This document shows positions 32,917-40,642 of a DNA stretch of 53,866 bases, in pieces. Within the stretch, counting starts at the first letter, position 1, and each line of letters starts with the position of its first letter. Origin of the DNA: Cyclobacteriaceae bacterium (GTDB lineage: Bacteria; Bacteroidota; Bacteroidia; Cytophagales; Cyclobacteriaceae). The position numbers were made by a program, and so were the translations under genes. The notes under the pieces were generated by a model. It ran no database searches, was not told the DNA's origin, and worked only from the letters and a program-made list of their open reading frames with translations. The stretch is from positions 1 to 53,866 of the forward strand of contig JAGQYI010000067.1 in the NCBI GenBank assembly GCA_020436165.1. The letters are read 5' to 3'.

Positions 32917-32940
32917 CCACAGCTAACGATTGAGCTGTGG
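32917..32940 (-). terminator. Hairpin after the excisionase-like gene
   Basis: CCACAGCT/AGCTGTGG is a perfect 8-bp stem with an 8-nt loop. T-rich sequence follows on the plus strand (TTTTTTATTTT), and a weaker pyrimidine tract on the minus strand. It lies directly past the stop of the HTH gene (32945) and before the VapE start, so it could uncouple the two or block antisense transcription. Confidence 0.6.
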
Positions 32941-32944
32941 TTTT

Positions 32945-33193
32945 TTATTTTGAATCAGTGAAGAATGTTTTTTCTATCTCCTCAAGCTTGAAATAGGGTT
33001 TTCCGGTAGGTTGTCCCTTCTCATTTTTTTCTAAATAATATGTGCTTAAAACTTTTTTTCGTACCAATTTGTATAGGTAGAATTTTGAACAATCAAGAAG
33101 TTCTAATGTTTGTTTAAGCGATGCGAAAGGAAACCCTAGAGTATTAACTTTTGGGCCATGGTTGTCTAAGTAATTAAGAGTTTTTTTGTCCAT
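32945..33193 (-). CDS. Excisionase-like helix-turn-helix protein
   Basis: 82 residues. A helix-turn-helix of the MerR/Xis-like type (LKQTLELLDCSKFYLYKLVRK) is followed by a wing with GKPYFKLEEIEKTFF. Such small HTH_17 proteins act as recombination directionality factors or regulators in integrative elements. It is located near the right end, in front of the replication genes, with a terminator behind it. Confidence 0.75.
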   Translation of the reverse strand: MDKKTLNYLDNHGPKVNTLGFPFASLKQTLELLDCSKFYLYKLVRKKVLSTYYLEKNEKGQPTGKPYFKLEEIEKTFFTDSK

Positions 33194-33312
33194 AATATTG
33201 GCGTTAATGATTTTTAATGTTTTGCCAATATTAGGAGCACCCTAAAGTATTATTTGAAAGAATATATTCAATATTTCTTCAAATTAGCTTCAATATTTCT
33301 TCAAGAGGTGAT

Positions 33313-34179
33313 TTATATATGAATTTTGACCGGTTCTTCAGCAATAAAATTTCTAAATAGTATTTTAAAATTTTGCTGTATTTCATCATTGCCTTCATCA
33401 ATATGATCAGTTACGGCTCTATATGAACAGTTAGCTCTAAAGATTAATATAAACTGCTTTGCCATAAATACCTCGTCCTTATTACTAGGAGTGTATATTT
33501 TATTATGTAAAAGGAAATATATTAAGTTTCCTAAATCTGTACACTTTTTGACCCAAATGGTTTTTCTTGTTAGCCCACCATTTTCACAAGTTTCTAATAA
33601 AGAATCAGTGTTTAGATTATTTTTGAAACTAAAGTTCAGGTCTTTTATTGTTTGTTCTAATTCTAATTTCTTTTCAAATTCTTGATCTTGTATCCCAACT
33701 GTTTTTAATGGGCTATAAAATTTTTCTATAGGTTGTTTTTCTCTCTTGTCAAGAAGTTCTTGAAACAATTTTATCTGGTTGTTTACTATAAGTACCTCAA
33801 CTGTGTTAAGTGATGTTTCAGATATTAAGAGTTTATAGTATGAGATATGTTGTTTAAAAAGTTTACCAAAATTGTGACGGTTATAAACATCAGACTCTAT
33901 CTTATGAAGAAATGAATTATACCTTGATCGATTTAGAATTTGAATTTCAGTTATCAAATTCTCTGATAAGAACTTTGCACATTCTTTACAAATATCCTTG
34001 TTTCTATACAGAATTATCTTGACAACTAATGCCTTATATTTCATGCTAATGGTTTCAGCTAATACTTTTGGAAATAGGTGAATTTTAAAACTGAACTTAG
34101 ACATTGATTCTGCTTCTATTTGTTTATGCAATATGGATATTGGCCACAATAGTAAATAGATTAAGACTTTTTGTATCAT
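33313..34179 (-). CDS. RteC-like protein at the right end of the island
   Basis: 288 residues. A hydrophobic N terminus (VLIYLLLWPISILHKQ) may be an artefact of start choice; MSKFSFKIHL at 34104 is an alternative. The C-terminal 100 residues, with TIWVKKCTDLGNLIYFLLHNKI and a helix with MAKQFILIFRAN, recall RteC, which controls excision of Bacteroides conjugative transposons. The resemblance is by pattern only. It is transcribed away from the right terminal repeat. Confidence 0.5.
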   Translation of the reverse strand: MIQKVLIYLLLWPISILHKQIEAESMSKFSFKIHLFPKVLAETISMKYKALVVKIILYRNKDICKECAKFLSENLITEIQILNRSRYNSFLHKIESDVYNRHNFGKLFKQHISYYKLLISETSLNTVEVLIVNNQIKLFQELLDKREKQPIEKFYSPLKTVGIQDQEFEKKLELEQTIKDLNFSFKNNLNTDSLLETCENGGLTRKTIWVKKCTDLGNLIYFLLHNKIYTPSNKDEVFMAKQFILIFRANCSYRAVTDHIDEGNDEIQQNFKILFRNFIAEEPVKIHI

Positions 34180-34217
34180 TCTAAAAATATGATATGTTCA
34201 AATGCAATAAAGTAAAA

Positions 34218-34278
34218 ATTGAGAACTTATAAAAACGAATAATTACGCAGAAAAACTTGACCTATAACATGACCTGTA
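34218..34278 (+). repeat. Right terminal direct repeat (candidate att site)
   Basis: It repeats the elements at 6955-7005 in the same order: ATTGAGAACT, ATAAAAACG, then ACTTGACCTATA and ACATGACCTGTA. It carries about 10 extra bases (around 34242-34251) in the middle and a few substitutions. It lies just outside the RteC-like gene. Sequence 3' of it differs from that 3' of the left copy. Confidence 0.65.
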
Positions 34279-34284
34279 AAAAAT

Positions 34285-34319
34285 AAACCCCTGAAAATCA
34301 ATTGATTAACAGGGGTTTT
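34285..34319. terminator. Terminator-like hairpin just outside the right end
   Basis: AAACCCCTG (34285-34293) pairs with CAGGGGTTT (34310-34318), and the loop contains the palindrome AATCAATTGATT. A-rich and T-rich flanks allow termination in either direction. Read on the minus strand, it follows a TTCGA...GTACT sequence (34346-34320) that vaguely resembles the tRNA-like remnant at the left edge. Confidence 0.6.
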
Positions 34320-34424
34320 AGTACAAGGAAACCGACAAATATCGAACTTTATTATGCAGGATGTGGACGTAATTCTCCACCATGCAAAGCTTGTGGGAGT
34401 GGCAATATAGTTAGCTCCAATTGA
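34302..34424 (+). other. Cys-rich open frame of uncertain status
   Basis: The frame from a TTG at 34302 to the stop at 34422-34424 encodes 40 residues ending ELYYAGCGRNSPPCKACGSG and NIVSSN. The CGRNSPPCKAC pattern looks like a metal-binding knuckle. There is no ATG, and the start lies inside the terminator hairpin. It may be the 3' end of a gene cut by the island, or chance. Apart from this, 34280-34461 shows nothing coding. Confidence 0.25.
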
Positions 34425-34461
34425 TTATAATTTAGTTTGCACAATGAATACTAGTAGAATA

Positions 34462-34503
34462 TATTTAAGTATTTGCTTAAATAGTTTAATATCTTTACCT
34501 TTG
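34462..34503 (+). promoter_or_regulatory. Promoter and ArsR-type operator of the mercury cluster
   Basis: TATTTAAG (34462-34469) and CTTAAATA (34476-34483) form a perfect 8-bp inverted repeat with a 6-bp spacer, the geometry of ArsR/SmtB operators. The spacer carries TTG (34473-34475), which lies 20 nt before TACCTTTG (34496-34503), an exact TAnnTTTG box. The ATG is only 4 nt further on. Binding of the repressor would cover the -33 element. Confidence 0.7.
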
Positions 34504-34507
34504 TAAT

Positions 34508-34888
34508 ATGAATTCTAACAAGGAACAGACTTGCATAAGAGCATTGGCGGATGAAAATCAAATTAGCCGTTGCAAAAAGAAGATTGAGAATGTAGGTTCT
34601 GATCTTTCTGACGTGGCTACAATTATTGGACTAATTGGAAATGATACTCGTATCAAGACCCTGTATCTAATTCAGTCTGAGGATAGACTTTGCGTTTGTG
34701 ATTTGAGTGATATTCTTGGAATGACTGTTCCTGCAGTATCTCAACAATTACGGAAGTTGAAAGATCGAGGAATAATAAGTAGTGAAAGAGATGGTACGAT
34801 AATTTATTATTCCCTAAAAGAGGAATATGTAGAGCTATTTTCCAATGTGCTGAACCATAGCTCAAATAGAATTTTGATAAAGGCATGA
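34508..34888 (+). CDS. ArsR/SmtB-family metal-sensing repressor
   Basis: 126 residues. A winged helix-turn-helix has LCVCDLSDILGMTVPAVSQQLRKLKDRGII, which includes the CVCD metal motif of the alpha-3 helix. Extra cysteines near the N terminus (TCIRALADENQISRCKKK) add ligands, as in CadC-type sensors. A wing (SSERDGTIIYYSL) follows. It would repress its own operon until a soft metal, here most likely Hg(II), binds. The operator palindrome sits in its promoter. It overlaps the transporter start by 4 bp. Confidence 0.9.
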   Translation: MNSNKEQTCIRALADENQISRCKKKIENVGSDLSDVATIIGLIGNDTRIKTLYLIQSEDRLCVCDLSDILGMTVPAVSQQLRKLKDRGIISSERDGTIIYYSLKEEYVELFSNVLNHSSNRILIKA

Positions 34889-35499
34889 ACAACAATAAGA
34901 TGATTAGGATGGGCGTTGTTACAGCTATTGCTGCATCTTTATGCTGTATTACTCCCGTTCTAGCTTTAATTGCCGGGGCAAGCGGGTTGGCTTCTTCTTT
35001 CTCATGGTTAGAACCGGCTAGACCTTATTTAATTGGTGTAACAATACTAGTAATAGGGTTCGCATGGTATCAAAAACTAAAGTCTAAAAAAGACATTGAT
35101 TGTGAATGTGAGGAAGACCAGAAGCCATCCTTCTGGCAGTCAAAAAAATTTCTGGGACTTGTAACTGTATTTGCCGTTATAATGTTGGCCTTTCCTTATT
35201 ACTCTGGCATTTTCTTTCCCAAGAATGAAACAAAAACCATCATTATAAAAGAATCAGATTTTATGGAAGCTACATTAACTATCGAAGGAATGACCTGCAC
35301 GGGTTGCGAGCATCATGTGAATCACTCATTAACCAGTAGTGAAGGGGTTTTAGAAGTTACCTCTTCTTATGAGACTGGAATCGCAAAAGTGAAATTCGAC
35401 AAAACCAAAGTTTCGATTGATAAGCTGGCTATGGAAGTTGAGAAAGAAACAGGGTACAAAGTGTTAGAAAAGAAAATTGAAAAGGACTATGGAAACTGA
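34885..35499 (+). CDS. merTP: Mercuric transporter MerT-MerP fusion
   Basis: 204 residues. The MerT part has membrane segments with the paired cysteines (AASLCCITPVLALIAGASGLA), a second segment (YLIGVTILVIGFAW), a Cys-rich loop (DCECEED) and a third segment. After about residue 130 a MerP-like heavy-metal-associated domain follows with the GMTCTGCE motif. The fusion imports or handles Hg(II). No mercuric reductase (MerA) is present in the window, so detoxification would need an enzyme elsewhere. It lies between the ArsR regulator and a GDCCVxC protein. Confidence 0.9.
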   Translation: MNNNKMIRMGVVTAIAASLCCITPVLALIAGASGLASSFSWLEPARPYLIGVTILVIGFAWYQKLKSKKDIDCECEEDQKPSFWQSKKFLGLVTVFAVIMLAFPYYSGIFFPKNETKTIIIKESDFMEATLTIEGMTCTGCEHHVNHSLTSSEGVLEVTSSYETGIAKVKFDKTKVSIDKLAMEVEKETGYKVLEKKIEKDYGN

Positions 35500-35701
35500 A
35501 ATTAAATTAAAATCAACCATTGCCTGTCCTCATTGTGGACGCCAAAAGGAAGAAAGAATGCCAACCGATGCTTGTCAATACTTTTACGAGTGTGAGAAAT
35601 GCAAGGAAGTAATTAAACCAAAAGAAGGTGATTGTTGTGTGTATTGTTCGTATGGAACTGTACCCTGTCCTCCTATTCAGGGACATACAAGTTGTTGTTA
35701 A
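35489..35701 (+). CDS. GDCCVxC-domain protein
   Basis: About 70 residues from the ATG at 35489 (METEIKLKS); an in-frame ATG at 35477 lies further inside merTP. Two CxxC-type knuckles (CPHCGR; YECEKCKE) and the family signature GDCCVYCSYGTVPCPP are seen, then a Cys pair at the C terminus. These small proteins accompany Bacteroidota mercury genes and probably bind or pass on the metal. It overlaps merTP by 11 bp. Confidence 0.9.
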   Translation: METEIKLKSTIACPHCGRQKEERMPTDACQYFYECEKCKEVIKPKEGDCCVYCSYGTVPCPPIQGHTSCC

Positions 35702-35772
35702 ATGGAAATAAGCTTTATTATACAAATCAAAAACATACATGGCCCAGCAATCATTCTAATTTTGAATTCAAT

Positions 35773-35805
35773 ACAACATTTCTACAGAATTAACACAGTA
35801 CTTTG
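35773..35805 (+). promoter_or_regulatory. TCS operator copy A and promoter of the response-regulator gene
   Basis: CATTTCTACAGAAT (35777-35790) contains the palindromic core TTCT-AC-AGAA. The promoter TTTG (35802-35805) ends 15 nt after the motif. The ATG follows after 5 nt. The same motif and distance occur at 37762, 40585 and 46267, which suggests positive autoregulation. Confidence 0.65.
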
Positions 35806-35810
35806 TATCC

Positions 35811-36497
35811 ATGAAACTGCTCATCATAGAAGACGAACCGGAAATGCTAAAAAGCCTTGAAGACTTTGCCAAGGATGAAGGTTTTTTCTGTGATACTGCC
35901 AGTAATTTCCAGGAAGGTATGGAGCGCATCAATCTGTACGATTATGACTGTATCATTCTGGATATAAACCTCCCGGATGGCAGTGGTTTTGACCTGCTTG
36001 AAATTCTCCATAAGGAAGATAAAACTGATGGGGTAATCATCCTTTCTGCCCGCAATTCCCTGGACGATAAATTAAAAGGTCTGGGATTGGGGGCAGATGA
36101 CTACCTGACCAAACCCTTTTACTTTTCGGAGTTGAATGCCCGTATAAAGGCAATTATCAGGAGGAAACAATTTAAGACAAATAAATTGGTTCGCTATGCT
36201 AATCTGGTAATAGAACCAGATCAGTACATAGTTGGAATTGATAATCTTGAACATCCACTTTCCCTAACAAAGAAAGAATATGCCATCCTTACCCACCTGA
36301 TCAGCAATCACAAGCGGGTGATCACTAAAGTTTCTTTGGCAGAATATATCTGGGGCGATTACGTAGATGAGGTACAGAGTTTTGATTTTCTGTTCTCACA
36401 AATCCGAAATTTGAAACGCAAGCTAAAGGAAGCAGGTGCCAACGTGGAAATAACTAATATTTATGGTGTGGGATACCAAATAAAAACAATAATATGA
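35811..36497 (+). CDS. OmpR-family response regulator
   Basis: 228 residues. The receiver domain has acid pair E7/D8, phospho-acceptor D51 (CIILDINLPDGSGF) and K101 (YLTKPF). A winged-helix Trans_reg_C domain follows (HPLSLTKKEYAILTHLI, EVQSFDFLFSQIRNLKRKL, ITNIYGVGYQIK). It overlaps the kinase gene by 4 bp. The conserved motif in its own promoter and before the efflux genes makes it the likely activator of this region. Confidence 0.92.
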   Translation: MKLLIIEDEPEMLKSLEDFAKDEGFFCDTASNFQEGMERINLYDYDCIILDINLPDGSGFDLLEILHKEDKTDGVIILSARNSLDDKLKGLGLGADDYLTKPFYFSELNARIKAIIRRKQFKTNKLVRYANLVIEPDQYIVGIDNLEHPLSLTKKEYAILTHLISNHKRVITKVSLAEYIWGDYVDEVQSFDFLFSQIRNLKRKLKEAGANVEITNIYGVGYQIKTII

Positions 36498-37756
36498 AGC
36501 TGCTTTCCTATACGACCCGTCTCCAATTATTCGCATTCCTTTTACTGTTTGGGATATTCTCGACCTTGTTTTATCTGGTGCTAAGCTGGAACGTACTTCA
36601 AAACGTGGATGAGGTTTTGTATAACCGTAAGATGAACTTACTTGCCTATCTCGAAAAGCACCCGGAACTATCCATAGCACAGGATAACCCTCTGGACGAT
36701 TTTACATTTTACCCTATTGATATAAATGCCTTTCAAAACGGAAAAGAAAGCTATGCCGATACACTGATCTATGAACCGATAGATGCCGAACTGGATGAGT
36801 ACCGGAAGCTGGTAACTTTTGTGAAGCTAAACAACAATTATTACAAGCTGGAAATTGTGAAGCCTCACCTGGAAGCAACTGAAATCATTGGTACTATTGC
36901 CATTACGTTGGGCGGGCTATTTTTTGGACTTGCATTCTGTTTTTACCTGTCAAACAGAATGCTTTCGAGAAGAATATGGCAACCCTTTTATGCTATGCTT
37001 GATAAGCTCAAAAATTACAATCTTGACAATGCAAATGTGCCTGCATTCCCAAATTCCAAAATTGAAGAATTTCAGTTGCTAAACAATGTGTTAACGGAAT
37101 TAACCCGGAAAAACAAAGAGGTATTTGAAAACCAAAAACAGTTTATTGGAGATGCTTCGCATGAGTTACAAACCCCTTTATCCATCATACAATCAAAATT
37201 AGAGGCACTGGTTGGACAAACCCAACTTACCGAAGCACAAGCGACCATCATTGAAGGTATAATAGGATCCACACAACGGATAAAAAAACTGAATAAAACC
37301 CTGTTGCTCCTTTCCAAAATAGAAAACCGGCAGTTCTTGAAGACAGATGAGGTTAGAATAAAGGAAATAATCAACAAATCGTTGGAATACTTTGAAGAAC
37401 ATAAGGAGGCTTTGAATATTCAGGTAGAAGTAGACATTGAAGGCAGCCCTGTGGTTCAGGGAAATAATTCTTTGGTTGAAGTACTCATCCAGAACCTGCT
37501 TAAAAATGCTTTTGTGCATAATTTAAAAAATGGCCAGGTCACTGTAATAGCAGACAAACAAGGGTTGACTGTTACCAACACCAGCAATGAACGAATAGAT
37601 CAGGAAAAGTTATTTCAGAGGTTTTACAAATCCTCCAATAATCCCGAATCCTGGGGGTTGGGACTTGCCATCGCTTATAAGATTGCACAAGTAAGCGATT
37701 GGGAGTTGGAGTACAGCCATTCAAATGTCCACCACACCTTCACTGTTCACTTTTAG
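36494..37756 (+). CDS. Sensor histidine kinase
   Basis: 420 residues. Two membrane segments (about 11-31 and 130-153) enclose a periplasmic loop of about 95 residues. A HAMP-like linker and a HisKA domain with His223 (DASHELQTPLSIIQ) follow. The ATPase domain has LIQNLLKNAFVHNL (N box) and ESWGLGLAIAYKIAQ (G box). The final residues end in a beta strand (HHTFTVHF). It would sense an envelope signal, by context a metal ion, and phosphorylate the adjacent regulator. No metal-ligand cluster is evident in the loop. Confidence 0.9.
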   Translation: MKLLSYTTRLQLFAFLLLFGIFSTLFYLVLSWNVLQNVDEVLYNRKMNLLAYLEKHPELSIAQDNPLDDFTFYPIDINAFQNGKESYADTLIYEPIDAELDEYRKLVTFVKLNNNYYKLEIVKPHLEATEIIGTIAITLGGLFFGLAFCFYLSNRMLSRRIWQPFYAMLDKLKNYNLDNANVPAFPNSKIEEFQLLNNVLTELTRKNKEVFENQKQFIGDASHELQTPLSIIQSKLEALVGQTQLTEAQATIIEGIIGSTQRIKKLNKTLLLLSKIENRQFLKTDEVRIKEIINKSLEYFEEHKEALNIQVEVDIEGSPVVQGNNSLVEVLIQNLLKNAFVHNLKNGQVTVIADKQGLTVTNTSNERIDQEKLFQRFYKSSNNPESWGLGLAIAYKIAQVSDWELEYSHSNVHHTFTVHF

Positions 37757-37761
37757 CTAAT

Positions 37762-37794
37762 CCCATATTTCTACAGATTTGGATTATATACTTG
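37762..37794 (+). promoter_or_regulatory. TCS operator copy B, ahead of the SOD unit
   Basis: CCCATATTTCTACAGATT (37762-37779) is followed after 15 nt, measured to the last base, by TATACTTG (37787-37794), a near match to TAnnTTTG. Unlike the other copies, the first large gene starts 116 bp downstream, leaving a leader with a 27-codon frame. Confidence 0.6.
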
Positions 37795-37823
37795 CAATTG
37801 TTAAGAAAATGCAAGTGTAAAAG

Positions 37824-37907
37824 ATGAAACGAGCCATAGTAAAGTTTTTACCCCACAGGCGAATGCCTAAAGGCGAGTTCCATGTGACCTTTAAAAATCA
37901 ATTATAG
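37824..37907 (+). CDS. Possible 27-residue leader peptide
   Basis: An ATG frame encodes 27 basic residues (MKRAIVKFLPHRRMPKGEFH and VTFKNQL) and stops 2 bp before the next ATG. It lies between the operator/promoter and the barrel gene. Size, tight spacing to the next start and His/Arg content suggest a leader or a small basic protein. AAAAG precedes the start. Chance is possible, since no conservation can be checked. Confidence 0.4.
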   Translation: MKRAIVKFLPHRRMPKGEFHVTFKNQL

Positions 37908-37909
37908 AC

Positions 37910-38421
37910 ATGAAAATTAAAGTATTTCTAATTGCAGTAATTGGTGTGCTGTGTTGTGAGTTCTGTTTTTCTCAGCCGCCAAATGATGCAACCCCTTCAA
38001 AGACAAAAACTTATTTTAGTATTGTTCACCCCATCAGTACCTTCTCAGGTGGAGAGCATACATTTAATTTTCGCAATAGCTACAAGGTTGGTTTTCCTGT
38101 AGGGATCAATTTCATTCAAAACCAAAAAATTGCATATAGTATTGAATTTGTTCCCTCTATTGTAGTAAACGACACTACCAGTAGAGTAGGTGGTTTATTA
38201 TTTCATCCTGGGGTTATTTACAGAAACATAGCAGGGTTTAATTTATTGACACGTCTGGCATCAACACCAATGGCAGATACGGTTTCACAGCTGTTATAAA
38301 TAAGCCTATCATCAAGCTGGAAAAAATGACCTATTTTCTGGCAATGCCCATGCTTTTTCGATTCGGAAATGACCATCCTGCTTCAACAACCTTTGCTTTT
38401 CAATTTGGCGTTATATTTTAA
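37910..38421 (+). pseudogene. Outer-membrane barrel-like protein, frameshifted
   Basis: A signal peptide (KVFLIAVIGVLCCEFCFSQ) is followed by barrel-like strands, and the frame stops at 38299. In the shifted frame the sequence runs on as NTNGRYGFTAVINKPIIKLE and ends at 38421 with FAFQFGVIF, a plausible barrel end with a terminal Phe. One missing base around 38258-38262 (GCATCAAC for GCATTCAAC) explains the break. The restored protein would have about 170 residues. It could be a real pseudogene or a sequencing slip. It lies 29 bp before the SOD gene. Confidence 0.75.
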
Positions 38422-38450
38422 TAAACAGTGCAATCTTAAAACAGATACAA

Positions 38451-39173
38451 ATGGACAGAAAAGATTTTCTAAAAAATTCAGTAATTCTTGGAGGAGCAAC
38501 CATTCTTCCTATAAACAATGTTTTTTCCCAAAGTGTTAATGAAGCAAGTATTGACAAACTGGTAGACAGCAACGGAAACTTTATCCAAAAGCCGTTACCA
38601 TATAAGAAGACCTTTTTAGAGCCTTATATGGACGAAGAGACCTTGCACTTGCATTATGAATTTCACCACGGTGGTGCAGTCAAAGGTGCCAATAAGGATT
38701 TGGAAAATATCAAGAAAAATCTCGACTCCGGTGAAATGGATAGTGTCGATTTGTGGACCAGGAAATTGTCCTATCATTTTTCAAGCCACGTACTACACAC
38801 TATTTTTTGGACAAATCTCACAAACAAGAAAAGCGAGCCCAAGGCAGAGCTTCTAAAGCAAATAGAAAAGGACTTTGGTTCATTTGATAAACTCAAGTCC
38901 TACATAGCAAAAGTTTCTAAAAGTGTAGAAGGCAGTGGTTGGGGAATTTTAGGTTACCAGCCTTATTCACAATCCCTCACACTTCTCCAGTGTGAAAATC
39001 ATCAAAAGCTTACCCAGTGGGGCGTTATTCCCATATTGGTCATAGACGTTTGGGAACACGCGTATTATTTAAAACATAAAAACAAGAGAGGTGATTTTGT
39101 TGATACTATAATGGAAATCATAAATTGGGATAACGTAGCACAACGTTTTGCGAATGCTAAAAAGATTAACTAA
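38451..39173 (+). CDS. Exported Fe/Mn superoxide dismutase
   Basis: 240 residues. The N terminus (MDRKDFLKNSVILGGATILP) looks like a Sec or Tat-like signal, so the enzyme is probably periplasmic. Metal ligands by alignment pattern are His68 (LHLHYEFHH), His116 (HVLHTIFW), Asp199 and His203 (VIDVWEHAYYL). It removes superoxide. Fe and Mn forms cannot be told apart by eye. It stands in the unit preceded by operator copy B, so its synthesis may rise with the metal response. Confidence 0.9.
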   Translation: MDRKDFLKNSVILGGATILPINNVFSQSVNEASIDKLVDSNGNFIQKPLPYKKTFLEPYMDEETLHLHYEFHHGGAVKGANKDLENIKKNLDSGEMDSVDLWTRKLSYHFSSHVLHTIFWTNLTNKKSEPKAELLKQIEKDFGSFDKLKSYIAKVSKSVEGSGWGILGYQPYSQSLTLLQCENHQKLTQWGVIPILVIDVWEHAYYLKHKNKRGDFVDTIMEIINWDNVAQRFANAKKIN

Positions 39174-39195
39174 GAACTAATTATCGTCAAAGGCA

Positions 39196-40569
39196 ATGTC
39201 CAGTGTATCAAATCCCTCTAAAAACCAGGTGTTACCATTCAGCGAGGCGTTAAAAGTTTGGGTAAAAGTAGCCATCCATAGTTTTGGTGGCCCGGCAGGC
39301 CAAATTGCGGTCATGCACAAATTTTTGGTGGAAGAAAAGAAATGGATCAGCGAAAACCGCTTTTTGCATGCGCTGAATTATTGCATGTTGTTGCCAGGTC
39401 CCGAAGCACAACAACTGGCCACATACATAGGTTGGCTGCTTCATAAAAAAAAGGGCGGATTGGTTGCCGGACTACTTTTTATATTGCCTGGATTTATATC
39501 CATACTGATCTTGAGCATTCTTTATGCAGCTTATCGGGATGTGGCTATCGTTGACGCCATATTTTTTGGTATTAAGCCAGCAGTGCTGGCCATTGTAATT
39601 GGTGCGGTTATAAAAATTGGCAAGAAAGCCCTTAAAAATGAAGTCATGGTAATTATGGCTGCCTTGGCATTTGTTGCCATCTTCTTTTTTGAGATGGACT
39701 TTCCTTACATTGTACTTGCGGCAGGGATAACAGGCTTTCTTGGAGGCAAATTCTGGGAGGAGAAATTTCATGTCATTAAAGGCCATGCGGATAAAACAGA
39801 ACAGGAAAATGATTATTTAATTGACAGCCATATTCAACAAGTCAAACCCTCATTCAAGAAGACCCTCCAAACGATTTTATTGTACCTCTCTTTGTGGGCA
39901 TTGCCGTTAATTTTAATCGCATTATGGGTTGGCGTTGATTCCATCTTCTTTAGCGAAGGAATATTTTTTAGCAAAACCGCAGTGGTTACGTTTGGAGGAG
40001 CCTACTCGGTTCTTGCCTACATAGCTCAAAAGGCAGTGGAAGATTACGGCTGGCTGAAAAGCGGAGAAATGCTGGATGGTTTAGGTATGGCAGAAACCAC
40101 ACCGGGTCCACTCATACAGGTCGTGCAATTTGTAGGGTTTATGGGAGCTTACCGCTTTGCTGGCACTATGGATCCTCTACTGGCCGGAATCTTAGCTTCC
40201 TTACTGGTAACCTGGACTACCTTTATTCCCTGCTTCTTGTTCATATTTACTGGTGCTCCCTATATTGAATACCTCAGAGGAAATAAAAGCCTGACGACTG
40301 CCTTATCAGGAATTACGGCTGCTGTTGTAGGTGTAGTACTCAACCTTGGTGTTTGGTTTACCATCCACACACTGTTTGGGAAAGTGAACGAAAGCCATTC
40401 ACTTGGAATAAGATGGTTAATCCCGGAATGGGAGACTATAAACATTCCTTCATTGGTGATCGGATTGATAGCCGCCTTTGCCTACTTCATCCTCAAATGG
40501 AACATGCTTAAAACCATACTCATTAGTGTGATATGCGGCATCCTTTATCATTTCATTTTTTTAAAATAG
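39196..40569 (+). CDS. chrA: Chromate transporter, ChrA family (long form)
   Basis: 457 residues with two homologous halves. The first has FSEALKVWVKVAIHSFGGPAGQIAVM and ALNYCMLLPGPEAQQLATYIGW; the second has TFGGAYSVLAYIAQ and MAETTPGPLIQVVQFVGFM. These FGG and PGP motifs define the CHR family. About ten membrane segments are expected. It exports chromate or a similar oxyanion. It lies 22 bp after the SOD gene, so both may be in one unit. The following gap holds the next operator. Confidence 0.92.
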   Translation: MSSVSNPSKNQVLPFSEALKVWVKVAIHSFGGPAGQIAVMHKFLVEEKKWISENRFLHALNYCMLLPGPEAQQLATYIGWLLHKKKGGLVAGLLFILPGFISILILSILYAAYRDVAIVDAIFFGIKPAVLAIVIGAVIKIGKKALKNEVMVIMAALAFVAIFFFEMDFPYIVLAAGITGFLGGKFWEEKFHVIKGHADKTEQENDYLIDSHIQQVKPSFKKTLQTILLYLSLWALPLILIALWVGVDSIFFSEGIFFSKTAVVTFGGAYSVLAYIAQKAVEDYGWLKSGEMLDGLGMAETTPGPLIQVVQFVGFMGAYRFAGTMDPLLAGILASLLVTWTTFIPCFLFIFTGAPYIEYLRGNKSLTTALSGITAAVVGVVLNLGVWFTIHTLFGKVNESHSLGIRWLIPEWETINIPSLVIGLIAAFAYFILKWNMLKTILISVICGILYHFIFLK

Positions 40570-40584
40570 CAGAATACTCTCGTT

Positions 40585-40617
40585 CCCATATTTCTACAGA
40601 ATCGGGTCATAATTTTG
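40585..40617 (+). promoter_or_regulatory. TCS operator copy C and promoter of the efflux operon
   Basis: CCCATATTTCTACAGAAT (40585-40602) is followed by TAATTTTG (40610-40617), an exact TAnnTTTG box ending 15 nt after the motif. The gene ATG is at 40643. This is the clearest of the four copies. Confidence 0.7.
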
Positions 40618-40642
40618 TAACGAATTACATTAATAATTGAAT

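Larger units (their letters stand above)
6955..34278. mobile_element. Mobilizable genomic island with a layered defence cargo
   Basis: The proposed ends are two related direct repeats, 6955-7005 and 34218-34278. Just inside the left end is a tyrosine recombinase. Inside the right end are MobC, MobB, a candidate oriT, a CHC2/Toprim primase, a VapE-like ATPase, an excisionase-like HTH and an RteC-like protein. There is no type IV secretion gene, so transfer would need a helper (an integrative mobilizable element). The cargo between 8.3 and 28.9 kb holds defence genes: restriction-modification, CBASS-type genes and RES and ART-like toxins. The exact recombination points are inferred from the repeats. 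Confidence 0.7.
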
